This document shows, in pieces, positions 16,183 through 24,971 of a DNA stretch of 48,163 nucleotides (positions are counted from its first letter, which is position 1; every line of letters starts with the position of its first letter). Made by a program: the position numbers and the translations under genes. Under the pieces are notes generated by a model that did no database searches, was not told the origin of the DNA, and saw nothing but the letters and a program-made list of their open reading frames with translations. Source of the stretch: Bacteroidota bacterium (lineage in GTDB: Bacteria; Bacteroidota; Bacteroidia; UKL13-3). Location of the stretch: positions 1-48,163 of the forward strand of contig JAIXSO010000053.1 of assembly GCA_027484685.1 (NCBI GenBank), written 5' to 3'.

Positions 16183-16228
16183 AAATGAGACATATATATT
16201 AGTTAGCTGCAACCATAAAAAGGACACA

Positions 16229-17587
16229 ATGGAAACTATAGACAATCACTATTACAAGTCATTTGACCAACTTGGAAAAGCGTTTTACGATTGGGAAAGA
16301 CATTTAATAAACATAGGGTGTAGTACAACTGACTTTAACTTAAATCAAGGACAGAACTTAACAGAAAAGGGCAGCTTAGAAAGTTCAAAGTTTGTACACG
16401 AGTACATACACTTTTTGCAAAACTTTGCCACAAGCTGGGGAACACCAGTGTTTACTGACTTGACTTTAGCTGTTATGAAAATTGGTGCATCATCAGCTAC
16501 TTCAGACGAAAAACTGATACTACCAATTGACAAAAGTTTAGTAACCAATAGACTTTTACTTGACGGAATAGAACTCCGTGAAACTGTCATAAATAGAATA
16601 AACAAACACAATAATTGGAGCTTTAACGAAAACGACATATTGCCCATAAAAAATGTAACAGATTCAGACGATTGTATCAAGTTATCAAATAATCGAATAG
16701 TTACAGAATTAGGAATAAAACTCATAAGAGAGCATATGGCTCATCTCGGAACTCAACTATACTTGAAAAAATCTGATGAAGAAATACACTCTTACAACAA
16801 AAATATATTTACGAACAAAGACTCTATTTTTTCAAGAGACCCAGAATATTGGATTTTATTTGAGTATGTTTTTGAAACAGGAACATTCTCGAATATAGCC
16901 CGTGGTATTTTTCATTTGACGCAGAATAACCTTATAACTTTAAATCCAGAAAAAGCTCTTCTTAGGTTTATAAAGTGGTTTGAAGTAAATAAAACAACAT
17001 TCAAAAAAGGTATTGATTTTTATGACGTTGTTGAGTCTTGGTTAATGTCGAATGATGAAGGGAATTATCTTTACGTTGGACTTACAGAATCAATAAAACA
17101 TTGCGAAAAGATTTTGACAATGACACAAAAGCACCAATCCACAAATGATTTGTTTGCTTTCACCTCAAATATTACTGATTATGCATTAGCAAACATAAAG
17201 AAGAATAAAGGCGGTAGATTTTTGTTTAATAGAAATGACGATTTTACGAATGTGGAATTTTGGAAAGGGAAAGTACTTGAATATGGGACAGGAATTCTAA
17301 GGTATCTTGACAACGTAATTATTCAAGGTTCTGAAACACATATTAGTAAAATGAATGAAAGTTTCTATATGCTTCTATCAACCAGCCTTGTTCTAAAAAG
17401 AATTTTTGAAAATAGTAAAGGTAACTGTCCATTCTTAGATGAAATTCCTATTTGTGAAGCAGATATTAGGGAATCTGACAATTGCTTTAAAAATCCATAT
17501 TTAATGCTTATTCCAGAAAAAGAAAAACAATGCTTATTTGGTAATGGAGTTCTTTTGACAGGAATGGGGAAACGACTAAAGTTATGA
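16229..17587 (+). CDS. Hypothetical protein with HExxH (zincin-like) motif
   Basis: A 452-residue protein I do not recognise by name. Residues 55-65 read FVHEYIHFLQN. HEYIH (57-61) is a canonical HExxH metal-binding and catalytic motif inside a predicted helix, so a zinc metallopeptidase-like fold is plausible. A third ligand could be Glu in the later PEYWILFEYVFETG segment. No signal peptide or membrane segment is seen, so it is probably cytosolic. Unlike most genes here it has a clear Shine-Dalgarno-like AAAAGGA six bases before the ATG. The gene is bracketed by GTTAGCTGC (16202-16210) and the near-complementary GCAGCCAAC (17599-17607), as in a mobile cassette. Confidence 0.7.
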   Translation: METIDNHYYKSFDQLGKAFYDWERHLINIGCSTTDFNLNQGQNLTEKGSLESSKFVHEYIHFLQNFATSWGTPVFTDLTLAVMKIGASSATSDEKLILPIDKSLVTNRLLLDGIELRETVINRINKHNNWSFNENDILPIKNVTDSDDCIKLSNNRIVTELGIKLIREHMAHLGTQLYLKKSDEEIHSYNKNIFTNKDSIFSRDPEYWILFEYVFETGTFSNIARGIFHLTQNNLITLNPEKALLRFIKWFEVNKTTFKKGIDFYDVVESWLMSNDEGNYLYVGLTESIKHCEKILTMTQKHQSTNDLFAFTSNITDYALANIKKNKGGRFLFNRNDDFTNVEFWKGKVLEYGTGILRYLDNVIIQGSETHISKMNESFYMLLSTSLVLKRIFENSKGNCPFLDEIPICEADIRESDNCFKNPYLMLIPEKEKQCLFGNGVLLTGMGKRLKL

Positions 17588-17590
17588 AAA

Positions 17591-17735
17591 GAACGGCAGC
17601 AGCCAACAGCACCTACCCAAAAGTGGCGGCTCAGTGCTTAAATCAAGCTTTGTGCTTCGTATCAATTTCAGTGGTGGCAGACAGTTTAGTGCTCTATTTC
17701 CAAACACAGCCCAAAACTCGAAACCAATAAAAGCT
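17591..17735 (+). repeat. Cassette-like long imperfect palindromic repeat (possibly partial)
   Basis: A GC-richer, low-coding stretch directly after the HExxH gene, beginning CGGCAGCAGCCAACAGC and containing the words AAAGTGGCGGCTCAGTGCTT and TTGTGCTTCGTATCA, then AGTGGTGGCAGACAGTTTAGT. From memory, similar words occur in long repeats between hypothetical genes of many Bacteroidota, resembling cassette junctions. The matching end (GTTAGCTGC) lies before the gene at 16202-16210. No integrase is visible and canonical attC core consensus is not met. Confidence 0.45.
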
Positions 17736-17757
17736 ATTTTAAGGCACAATAACTACA

Positions 17758-18318
17758 ATGAAAAGACAAACAATTATATTGGCTTTGACCTTTTTGCTAT
17801 TAACATCTTTTAGTGAACAGCAAAAAGACGAATTATACTTAAATTATGTCGCAGCAATAAAAAACAATGGAACCTTTCAATACTTTTTAGTTGTCAAAGT
17901 AAAAAACCTAAACAATGGCATAACAAGAGAATACTGCTCAAAAGGTAATTTTCTACAAGGTGCAATACATAGAGAATATAAAATTGACTTTGACAAAAAG
18001 GGAATGTTAGAAATAGACTCTATTGCCATTGGAAACAAAGACAGATATTTTGAATTTAAAAATGACAGTGCCATTTGGAATATTGGTGGAGTTTGGACAT
18101 ATTCAGTGAACGACTTGGCTAAACTTGAAAAGAAAATTAACTTTGACATTCTTGCCGTTCAAATTCGTAAAAAAGGTAGATGGAGTAAAGAAATATTTGA
18201 TTCAAAGTTAATGAAAATGTACGCACACGCTTTGTTTAACAGAGGAATTCTGACTGGAGAGAACAATTGTTTTGGAGGAACACTAATTTACGTTGACAGA
18301 AATAAAAAAATGGAATAG
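17758..18318 (+). CDS. Hypothetical secreted protein (186 aa)
   Basis: An N-terminal signal peptide (TIILALTFLLLTSF, about residues 5-18) is followed by a soluble domain with alternating beta-like segments (YLNYVAAIKNNGTFQYFLVV). The C-terminal LFNRGILTGENNCFGGTLIY has a conspicuous Gly/Asn/Cys motif. There is no lipobox, so it is periplasmic or secreted. It is first in a row of small plus-strand genes with modest gaps (24 bases to the next), perhaps co-transcribed with it. Family not recognised. Confidence 0.6.
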   Translation: MKRQTIILALTFLLLTSFSEQQKDELYLNYVAAIKNNGTFQYFLVVKVKNLNNGITREYCSKGNFLQGAIHREYKIDFDKKGMLEIDSIAIGNKDRYFEFKNDSAIWNIGGVWTYSVNDLAKLEKKINFDILAVQIRKKGRWSKEIFDSKLMKMYAHALFNRGILTGENNCFGGTLIYVDRNKKME

Positions 18319-18342
18319 CTTATCATAAATACAATCATCCAA

Positions 18343-18993
18343 ATGAAAGAATTTAATTTTGAATATACCGACACCAAATATTTAATGAAACTATTTGGGA
18401 TTAGTTGGTTGGTATTTGTAGGAATGATAATAATAGTAGCTCAAAACAAAGAATCCATATCAATTATTTGGGCTATAATTTTGATACTTGGAATTCCATT
18501 TGCGATATATTTTTTTAACAAGAAAAAAATAACAAAATTAGGTACAGCTTGCATTACTGATGATTCTGTAACATTTCAACTAGCAGAGGTAACACAAACC
18601 ATAACCTTTGAACAGATTGCAACTTATCAAGTAGAACAATACAGCGGAACAAACTTAAGATTAAAACTAAAAGACGGCACCAAATTCAAAATTTTTGCAA
18701 GTTCTAATTTTTGCAATGCGGACCAATTTGATACATTTTGCCAAGAATTTGAACAAACAATTTTACAATTTAAAACAACCAACAATTCAGCAATAACAAG
18801 GAAGAAAACCATTTTTGAACAAGCATGGATGTTGCCTTTTTTAGTTGTACTTAGTGTTGGATTGGTTGGCATAAGTATATTTGCCATAGCTAACGATAAA
18901 AATATTCCAGCTTCATTTTTCACTGCTGCTGCTCTTCTTATCCCTATGTGGATTGCCTATTTTAATGCAAAAAGAAAAAAAGAGATGAATTAA
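18343..18993 (+). CDS. Hypothetical membrane protein with PH-like middle domain
   Basis: 216 residues: two N-terminal transmembrane segments (about 15-33 and 39-57), a soluble domain (about 65-145) with beta strands such as VTFQLAEVTQTITFEQIATY and LRLKLKDGTKFKIFASS, and two C-terminal transmembrane segments (about 163-182 and 189-205). The soluble part has the look of bacterial PH-like (YcxB/bPH) domains, in which a strand-rich region precedes a helix. This is inference from pattern, not a confirmed match. Function unknown. Confidence 0.6.
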   Translation: MKEFNFEYTDTKYLMKLFGISWLVFVGMIIIVAQNKESISIIWAIILILGIPFAIYFFNKKKITKLGTACITDDSVTFQLAEVTQTITFEQIATYQVEQYSGTNLRLKLKDGTKFKIFASSNFCNADQFDTFCQEFEQTILQFKTTNNSAITRKKTIFEQAWMLPFLVVLSVGLVGISIFAIANDKNIPASFFTAAALLIPMWIAYFNAKRKKEMN

Positions 18994-19066
18994 AGTATTA
19001 TTCAATATTGACAAGATAACTCAATACAAAACGAAGCATCAAACCCCGCTGTTATAAATAATTTAT

Positions 19067-19699
19067 ATGAGACCTTATTTGCTAATCTTGGTTTTATTAT
19101 TTTGGGTAAACAAAGTCCAATCGCAAACCAATAATATTTTCTTTTCTACCACGGGAGATACTGTATTATGCTTTAGGGGAGCCACAGCAAAATGTATGCA
19201 CATGGATACTTTAGACTGGAATATGTTAACGCTTGCAAAAAACGTAAACAAGCTTGATACCATTTCAGCTTTCAAAATACGAACGTATAACCAAAATTTG
19301 AAACCATTTTCTAAACTAAACAATGATACCATATCAAAATACAACTTAGCACCTGATGGTGTGCTAGTAAGTTGGGAAGATATTGAAACGGTATGCAAAA
19401 CCAATAATGTAAAAATGGTTGGTGTTACTACTAATAAGCACCTAAAATGTTACATGGCTAAACTAGCTATTAAAGTAAAGTATAAAACCAAAGTGATTGG
19501 AACATTACATACTTATATTTTATTTAAAGCTAAAAATAAAACAGATATTGACCTTGAAAATATTTGCAATACTTCCATTTGGAAAAAGGAAACGAAAGAC
19601 AAGTTTTTCGTTTATTTTAGAATCAAATCATTTAGTTGTAAGAACATTACTTTTGCCGAATGCTCTCCCTATGAGGAGCATATTATGATGCTTTATTAA
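19067..19699 (+). CDS. Hypothetical secreted protein (210 aa)
   Basis: Signal peptide at residues 1-19 (LLILVLLFWVNKVQSQ). The mature part has six or more Cys residues (for example FRGATAKCMHMD, VCKTN, LKCYMA, NICNTS, FSCKN, AECSPYEEH), unusual for this region and consistent with disulfides in the periplasm. No lipobox. Not recognised. Confidence 0.6.
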   Translation: MRPYLLILVLLFWVNKVQSQTNNIFFSTTGDTVLCFRGATAKCMHMDTLDWNMLTLAKNVNKLDTISAFKIRTYNQNLKPFSKLNNDTISKYNLAPDGVLVSWEDIETVCKTNNVKMVGVTTNKHLKCYMAKLAIKVKYKTKVIGTLHTYILFKAKNKTDIDLENICNTSIWKKETKDKFFVYFRIKSFSCKNITFAECSPYEEHIMMLY

Positions 19700-19804
19700 A
19701 TTAAACAATTATTTCCACTTTGTTTTTCTGGGTTTTATCAAGATGTTTACAGAAGTTTATTATCTCGCATTTTAAATTTTAACTAACCTTATAACACTTA
19801 AAAA

Positions 19805-20368
19805 ATGGAAACGGAAAAAACAGTCAAGGCACAAATTTTATCAAACAAGTTTGTCCCTTTAATTTTAATAGGATTCAATATTTACTTCTTCTTTTATCTA
19901 CTCCCTATTGATATTGCAGAAGCTTATTCTATTGTATTGGCTATAGTTGGTGGTGTGGTAACATTGGTTTTATCGTTTTGGATGGTTTTTACTTGGATAA
20001 AATCTGATGAATTACTAGACAAAATAGGTGTGCCATTTTATTTAGCGTCCATTGCTTCTCTTTTTGTTTTTGGGTATTTTTTCATTGTTAAAACATCCAA
20101 TTTTGCTTCTGATGAATTGGCCCAAAGTGGAGTTTATACCGAAGCTGTAATAACTGATAAAACCCAAATTTATGGAAAAAGAGGAAGAACTACACAAAAT
20201 ATAGATGTTCGATTTGTTACCCAAAATAATGAACAAGTTAATGCAAACATTTTGCTAGATGTAAGGTATTATGAATATTTAAACATAGGCATGACCATTC
20301 CAATTTTATATTCGTCAAAATATCCTAAAATAACAGCCATAGATTATAAAAAATTTAGACTTGAATAA
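19805..20368 (+). CDS. Membrane protein with DUF3592-like domain
   Basis: 187 residues. Transmembrane segments at about 16-34, 39-61 and 74-92 are followed by a beta-rich soluble domain (GVYTEAVITDKTQIYGKRG ... IDVRFVTQNNEQVNANILL ... IPILYSSKYPKITAIDYKK). The order VxAxVxD, a YxV-type strand, then P(I/V)xYxxxxP(K)xA is what DUF3592 proteins show, so I assign that family tentatively. Its ATG is 12 bases upstream of the spacing to the next small gene, suggesting co-transcription. Confidence 0.55.
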   Translation: METEKTVKAQILSNKFVPLILIGFNIYFFFYLLPIDIAEAYSIVLAIVGGVVTLVLSFWMVFTWIKSDELLDKIGVPFYLASIASLFVFGYFFIVKTSNFASDELAQSGVYTEAVITDKTQIYGKRGRTTQNIDVRFVTQNNEQVNANILLDVRYYEYLNIGMTIPILYSSKYPKITAIDYKKFRLE

Positions 20369-20380
20369 TGTAAAACAAAA

Positions 20381-20674
20381 ATGGGATTTGAATACAAACT
20401 AAAAGTAAAACTAACCACCAAGCAAACAGAAGAAATTCAAGATTTATTGATTAAAAACATTGCTTTTGAGAAAAAATATAACTTAGAAGGTAAGGCATAT
20501 TTTTATTTTAAAAAGGCTGAAAACAATAGTGAAATGCCTAATATTAATATCATGTTTGAGGAAGATGGAATTTATATTTGTCAATATAATTCGGCTAACT
20601 TATGGGCAGACATTAGCCTATTGAAAAATTATTTGGAAGGCAACAATATAAACTTTGAAATAATGGAGTATTAA
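20381..20674 (+). CDS. Small hypothetical cytosolic protein (97 aa)
   Basis: Starts 12 bases after the preceding stop, so it is likely the same transcript. No signal or membrane segment. It begins with a beta-strand pattern (FEYKLKVKLTTKQTEEIQ) and ends with an amphipathic helix and strand (LKNYLEGNNINFEIMEY). Similar small alpha/beta proteins are common as immunity or accessory partners, but nothing here shows that role. Not recognised. Confidence 0.5.
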   Translation: MGFEYKLKVKLTTKQTEEIQDLLIKNIAFEKKYNLEGKAYFYFKKAENNSEMPNINIMFEEDGIYICQYNSANLWADISLLKNYLEGNNINFEIMEY

Positions 20675-20779
20675 GCTATAGGTTTGTGAATAGCATACTG
20701 TATACATAGAATACTTCTTAAATAAATCTCAATAACGTAAATGAATGAAGCAAAAACATCAATTATAACAAATTAAATA

Positions 20780-21184
20780 ATGAGCAATAAAGAAAACATA
20801 ATAACTTCATTAAAAATTTGGTTTTTTACTTCCATTTTAGGGGGACTCATTATGGGTATTTTTTCAATTTTTATTGTTGGACCTATGGCTTTCGTTGTAT
20901 TCTTAATGATTAGTGTTTATGGGCTCATATTTTCTTTTACTTCCATACCACTTCTTTTTTTAACTTTTAAACTTATAAATAGGATTAGTAACAATAAAAA
21001 AGTTGTATTGATATTGGCAGCAGGAATAATAGCAATAACACATTTTGCTATATTTCAAAAGTTTATGAATAAAGATAGTAATTTAACAGAAGTAATGTTT
21101 GGCTATTCGGAAAACATAATGACACTTATAGTTTATATTATAACAGCAATAATTACAACAGTAGTATTAACAAGAAACCAATGA
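20780..21184 (+). CDS. Small polytopic membrane protein (134 aa)
   Basis: Four hydrophobic segments (about 13-30, 34-62, 73-91 and 108-130) with a short basic N-terminus. Its stop overlaps the ATG of the next gene by four bases (ATGA), so it is translationally coupled to the formylglycine-enzyme-like lipoprotein. Not recognised. Confidence 0.6.
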   Translation: MSNKENIITSLKIWFFTSILGGLIMGIFSIFIVGPMAFVVFLMISVYGLIFSFTSIPLLFLTFKLINRISNNKKVVLILAAGIIAITHFAIFQKFMNKDSNLTEVMFGYSENIMTLIVYIITAIITTVVLTRNQ

Positions 21185-22009
21185 ACCCCAAAACCTCCAT
21201 TATAAAACTAGTAATATCCTTTTTATTTTTATCTGTTTTGGCTTCGTGCACTACCATTCATTTTGCTACAAATTATAATTTGCCAAACGAAACAAACCCC
21301 AATTATATTAGCACTTACGAGGTTTCGATAAGAGATTGGATTACTTACCTGGCATCAACAAGTGTAGCCGAAAACGATCATGCTATTTTCTTAGGCGAAC
21401 ATTTGGAAAAAATCAATTCAAAATTACCTGACCTAGAAATGGACGGATGGTGCAGTTATACCTTAAAGGCGTTTTTGCGAAAAGATAAAAACATGACCGT
21501 TCAAAAAATTCTCGTTGCTTGACCTACCCATAGTTGGCATTACTTACGAGCAAGCCCTTCAATATTTGGCATATAAGCAAAACATTGCCAATGCTTGCAG
21601 CTTTTCTCCTAACAGTAACAAATACCGCTATGCCTGTTTTCTTCCTACACCTCAACAATTTGATTCCATTCAAACCGTTATTGACAGTATGAACATTAAA
21701 GGTTGCAATTTATTTAATTATAAAAATAGTATTTGCCCCGATTGTCCAAATGGAAAAACTTATAAAAACCACCCCGTACTAAGCAAAACCGGTAAGGAGC
21801 CAACTTATGTAAATGACTATTTTACAGACAATTTGAGCTTAATGAATTTTAAAGGTAATGTAGCCGAAATGACTTCCATTAAAGGCATAGCTAAAGGAGG
21901 TAGTTGTTGTCATTATGCATCAGAAGCATTTGGAGGCAAAAGCCAAACCTATCTAACACCAACTATATGGCTTGGGTTTAGGGTTTGGTATAAAGTATAT
22001 GCTCCATAA
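21181..22009 (+). pseudogene. Formylglycine-generating-enzyme-like lipoprotein gene, split by a frameshift
   Basis: The first part (21181-21522, 113 aa) has a lipoprotein signal with lipobox LASC and the opening of an FGE-sulfatase (SUMF1/GldK-like) domain (STYEVSIRDWITYLA). The second part, in another frame to 22009, continues it (LPIVGITYEQALQYLAYKQ ... FKGNVAEM ... GIAKGGS ... IWLGFRVWYK), which are the family's core motifs. The switch lies at an A6 run (21503-21508). Removing one A would join them as VQKFSLLDLPIVG. A TTG at 21515 could start the second half alone, but it would lack a signal peptide. It may be a recent mutation, a sequencing error in the homopolymer, or slippage at the A run. 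The catalytic Cys pair of true FGE is not evident, so this is probably a non-enzymatic relative. Confidence 0.75.
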
Positions 22010-22120
22010 TGAATTTAGGGAATTTTTCTCCTGTTGAGTAATGTAACAAAGTGCCACCAACAAGAACGAAAATGTAAACTTCGCATTCGCACCTGTGCAA
22101 TATTATTAAGTCAAGGAAAT

Positions 22121-22238
22121 GACTCCAACGGAGTCAAATGTTTATAGAAAATATTTGCCGTAAAACATACGACCCCATCGGGGTCGCACCCACCAATCAA
22201 TTTATGATTGCTATAAATATTTGACCTTTTCAAGGTCA
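22121..22238. repeat. Cluster of mini-hairpins with three-base loops
   Basis: GACTCC-AAC-GGAGTC (22121-22135), CGACCCC-ATC-GGGGTCG (22170-22186) and TGACCTT-TTC-AAGGTCA (22222-22238), plus a weaker CAATCA/TGATTG pair (22194-22210). The first two are joined by TTTATAGAAAATATTTG, and a variant of that word (CTATAAATATTTG) precedes the third. Same architecture as the clusters near 15.9 and 25.5 kb. Confidence 0.75.
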
Positions 22239-22329
22239 GAAATTCTTTAACTTAATGTCATTCACTCCCATCTTGCAAGTGAGCGTTTCAGTAAGCATCT
22301 GGCTTGTATAAATCTTAATCGTTTTAGCC

Positions 22330-22350
22330 AAAACCAAAACGGTTTTTTTT
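22330..22350 (+). terminator. Weak rho-independent terminator-like hairpin
   Basis: AAAACC (22330-22335), loop AAAAC, GGTTTT (22341-22346), T run to 22350. The stem is short and AT-rich, so activity is uncertain. It lies over 300 bases after the FGE-like gene. Confidence 0.4.
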
Positions 22351-22455
22351 ATGCAAAAAAGTAATTATTTTTACTTTGTTTTTTTAGGTATTATGTAGAT
22401 GTTACGACAAGTTTGTAATCACTATAAATAAAATTTTAAGCAAGAATTTAAAAGG

Positions 22456-23223
22456 ATGTTTTTCAAAAAAAAGAAACTAACAGAAACAGAATTTGCAAAA
22501 AAATTTGCAGATCAATTAACTGAATCAATAAGCGGTTTACAAATTATTTCAATTAACGAACTTGAGGTAAAAACCGAATTCAATGAGTCGGAAGAAATTA
22601 CCCATTACTTAGACAATTGTTACAGTGAATATGTAAATGACCCAAAAGATATAAAAGACATAATGAATAGGTATTTAAATGGTGCTAAGTCGCTTTATTT
22701 ACCTAAGGAACCAACAAATATTGACAGAATTGTACCTGTTATAAAAGACCATGAATTTGTACGCCAGTTAAAAGAATTAAATTCAGAATTTGATGACAAC
22801 CATGTTTATGAAAAATACAATTCTGAATTGTACCTATTTTATGCAGAAGATAAAGAACATAGTATAAGTTACATCACTCAAGACGATTTTAAAGCGCTTG
22901 GAGTATCTTATGAAAATTTGAAATTAAAGGCCATTGAAAATTTGGAAAATATGGTTTCAATAGAATGTCATGGAGAAGATGGTTATTATATGTTGGTAGC
23001 AGGCGGAAACTATGAAGCAAGTTTAATTTTATTAAACATTTGGGATAAAGATAATTTTGATGTGAAAGGTGAAATAATTATTGGCATTCCATCTCGCGAT
23101 TTATTAATTATTACTGGTAAAGATGATACTGAAAACTTGGAAAAACTGCAAAACATCATTACCGAAATTCACGAAACTGGAGACCATTTGGTATCGAAAG
23201 AAATATTTGAATACAAAAATTGA
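22456..23223 (+). CDS. DUF1444 (YtpQ-like) family protein
   Basis: A 255-residue cytosolic protein. The segments IDRIVPVIKDHEFVRQLKE, LYLFYAEDKEHSISYITQDD and FKALGVSYENLKLKAIENL match my memory of the DUF1444/YtpQ family, whose function is not established. The C-terminal strands (DVKGEIIIGIPSRDLLIITG) complete the domain. It has an AAAAGG ribosome-binding sequence just before its ATG. It stands alone between two repeat-rich gaps. Confidence 0.7.
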   Translation: MFFKKKKLTETEFAKKFADQLTESISGLQIISINELEVKTEFNESEEITHYLDNCYSEYVNDPKDIKDIMNRYLNGAKSLYLPKEPTNIDRIVPVIKDHEFVRQLKELNSEFDDNHVYEKYNSELYLFYAEDKEHSISYITQDDFKALGVSYENLKLKAIENLENMVSIECHGEDGYYMLVAGGNYEASLILLNIWDKDNFDVKGEIIIGIPSRDLLIITGKDDTENLEKLQNIITEIHETGDHLVSKEIFEYKN

Positions 23224-23423
23224 AAATTTGAAAAAGTATAAAAAATACTAGCATAAGTGTTAGCTTATGGTGCTCATGTTTGACAATAAATTTCAATAGC
23301 TATTACAGCATAAATGCTATCATTTATTTTTACTTTATTATTAGATTGAAATGCATACATTAGCGGTTAATTAATTGCAAAAGTTTAATATTCCGAACTG
23401 CGAAAAAATATTATTAAGCAACT

Positions 23424-23636
23424 ATGAAAAGAACAATTTCAAAATGGTTTATGGCGATAATTTTAATACTTTCATTATCGCAATGCACTAAGGATGGCTG
23501 CATTGAAAATAACAAGAATTGCAACTGCACCAAACAATATGATCCTGTTTGTGGTTGCAACGGCAAAACGTATGGCAATTCGTGCGAAGCTGAATGTAAA
23601 GGAATAACCAATTATACACAAGGAGCCTGCAAATAA
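23424..23636 (+). CDS. Kazal-type inhibitor-domain lipoprotein (70 aa)
   Basis: A short lipoprotein: signal to lipobox LSQC (Cys21), a linker with CxC Cys residues, then a Kazal domain (YDPVCGCNGKTYGNSCEAEC, residues 39-58) closing with NYTQGAC. Six to eight Cys give the disulfides of the fold. Kazal domains inhibit serine proteases, and a surface-anchored one would protect the cell envelope from host or predator proteases. Small Kazal lipoproteins are known in Bacteroidota; the specificity-determining residue (around the Asp-Pro before Val-Cys) does not point to one protease. Confidence 0.85.
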   Translation: MKRTISKWFMAIILILSLSQCTKDGCIENNKNCNCTKQYDPVCGCNGKTYGNSCEAECKGITNYTQGACK

Positions 23637-23745
23637 AAATATTTAACATATCAGTTCAATCCTAACTCGCTCACATCTTACAAGTTCGAACCTTTTCCTT
23701 TAATAACTCAATAAACAGATGCAGCCATTGATAACTAAAATTGGC

Positions 23746-24879
23746 ATGAAAAAATATTTCTCCTCCATTCAAATTTTTACTTTTTGTGCTTTATTGGTTT
23801 TTGTCATAGCTTGTAACGGACCAGTTAAAAAAAATCTGCATCAAGAAAATGAACATCCTAAATTGATAAAAACCATTGGTGACCCAAAATATGGCAGTGT
23901 TCAATGTATTTTGGAAGATAAAGCAGGTAACCTTTGGTTTGGCACTACCGAAAATGGACTTTATAAATTTGATGGAAAAATATTTAGTAGGTATTTAATG
24001 GATGATGGCCTTAACAGCAATAATATTTCGTATATGTTAGAGGATAAAGAAGGGAAAATTTGGATAGGTACACACGTAGGACTTTGTATTTACAATCCTT
24101 CTGCTTCCATAAAAAAAGGTGATAAACTATTTACTGAAATAAAGATCCCTTTACCCAAAGACCAGCCAATTAACAAGAATGAATTGTATCGCAACTCGCA
24201 TTGGGTATTTAATATGATGCAAGCAAAAAATGGAAAAATTTGGTTTGCAACCATAGATGGCGTTTTTATATACGATGGCAAAACTTTTATTCCATTTAAC
24301 ATTAGTAAAATATCAGGTGGCTTTTTGAGCAGTAATAACAATGCAGAACGCATACTGGAAGATAATGCAGGTAATATTTGGTTTGGTGGCCGAGGTACTG
24401 AAGGTGTATTTTGTTACGATGGTAAAACCATCACCAACTTTAAACTAGAAGCATTATTTCAAGATGGGCCAAAGCCAAAACCGAATACTTGGGCTTGGCC
24501 TCAATTACAAGATAAAAACGGTAATATTTGGTTTAGCAATTGGGGTGGTGTTTACCGCTATAATCCTTCGGTTTCAGTAAATAAAGATACTAAACCATTT
24601 ACCAGTTTTACTAAAAAAGATGGATTACGTGGTGGTGTTACCAAAATAATGGAAGACAAAAACGGAAACCTCTGGCTTGGTGGAGATGCTGGCTCTGGCC
24701 TTAGCCGTTTTGATGGAAAATCTTTTACTCAGTTTACTAAAAAAGAGGGTTTGCTTAATAACAGCATTTGGTCTATTTTGGAAGATAAAAGTGGAAATAT
24801 TTGGGTGGGTACAAGAGAAACAGGTTTATACCTTTTTGACGGAAAATCATTTATTACTTATTCGGAATATAAACAGTAA
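23746..24879 (+). CDS. Two-component-regulator propeller lipoprotein
   Basis: A beta-propeller lipoprotein of 377 residues from the ATG at 23746 (an ATG nine codons upstream is possible). The signal ends at lipobox VIAC. About seven blades carry the consensus EDKxGNLWFGTxxxGLxxFDGKxFxxY (for example near residues 55, 95, 155, 205, 260, 305 and 350), the 'Reg_prop' repeat seen in the sensor part of hybrid two-component proteins. Here it is free of a kinase, so it may be a surface ligand-binding protein. The long repeats are prone to recombination. No obvious operon partner. Confidence 0.88.
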   Translation: MKKYFSSIQIFTFCALLVFVIACNGPVKKNLHQENEHPKLIKTIGDPKYGSVQCILEDKAGNLWFGTTENGLYKFDGKIFSRYLMDDGLNSNNISYMLEDKEGKIWIGTHVGLCIYNPSASIKKGDKLFTEIKIPLPKDQPINKNELYRNSHWVFNMMQAKNGKIWFATIDGVFIYDGKTFIPFNISKISGGFLSSNNNAERILEDNAGNIWFGGRGTEGVFCYDGKTITNFKLEALFQDGPKPKPNTWAWPQLQDKNGNIWFSNWGGVYRYNPSVSVNKDTKPFTSFTKKDGLRGGVTKIMEDKNGNLWLGGDAGSGLSRFDGKSFTQFTKKEGLLNNSIWSILEDKSGNIWVGTRETGLYLFDGKSFITYSEYKQ

Positions 24880-24971
24880 GGATTGACAACTTAACTTTTA
24901 AGAAAAAAAATTCGAACTAACATATATTTAAAATTAACTTGTTGAACAAACAAACATTTAAATAAACAACT

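Larger units (their letters stand above)
15367..16228. other. 862-bp gene-free stretch rich in short palindromes and repeats
   Basis: No coding sequence is supported. It contains a CCCGATAAATCGGG hairpin near 15595, a GTTGTT...AACAAC palindromic block at about 15733-15771, a 33-bp direct repeat pair, three three-base-loop hairpins and, close to the next gene, a 10-bp inverted repeat. Low-complexity tracts built from ATTCCG and CATTG words are frequent. Confidence 0.7.
22010..22455. other. Gene-free stretch holding mini-hairpins and a terminator-like hairpin
   Basis: No coding sequence is supported across 446 bases. It holds the mini-hairpin cluster at 22121-22238 and an AAAACC/GGTTTT hairpin with T run at 22330-22350. 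The remainder is AT-rich. Confidence 0.7.

Noticed and set aside
16202-17735. True integron attC sites
   Set aside because: Core sites do not match the RYYYAAC/GTTRRRY consensus and no integrase is present; described only as cassette-like.
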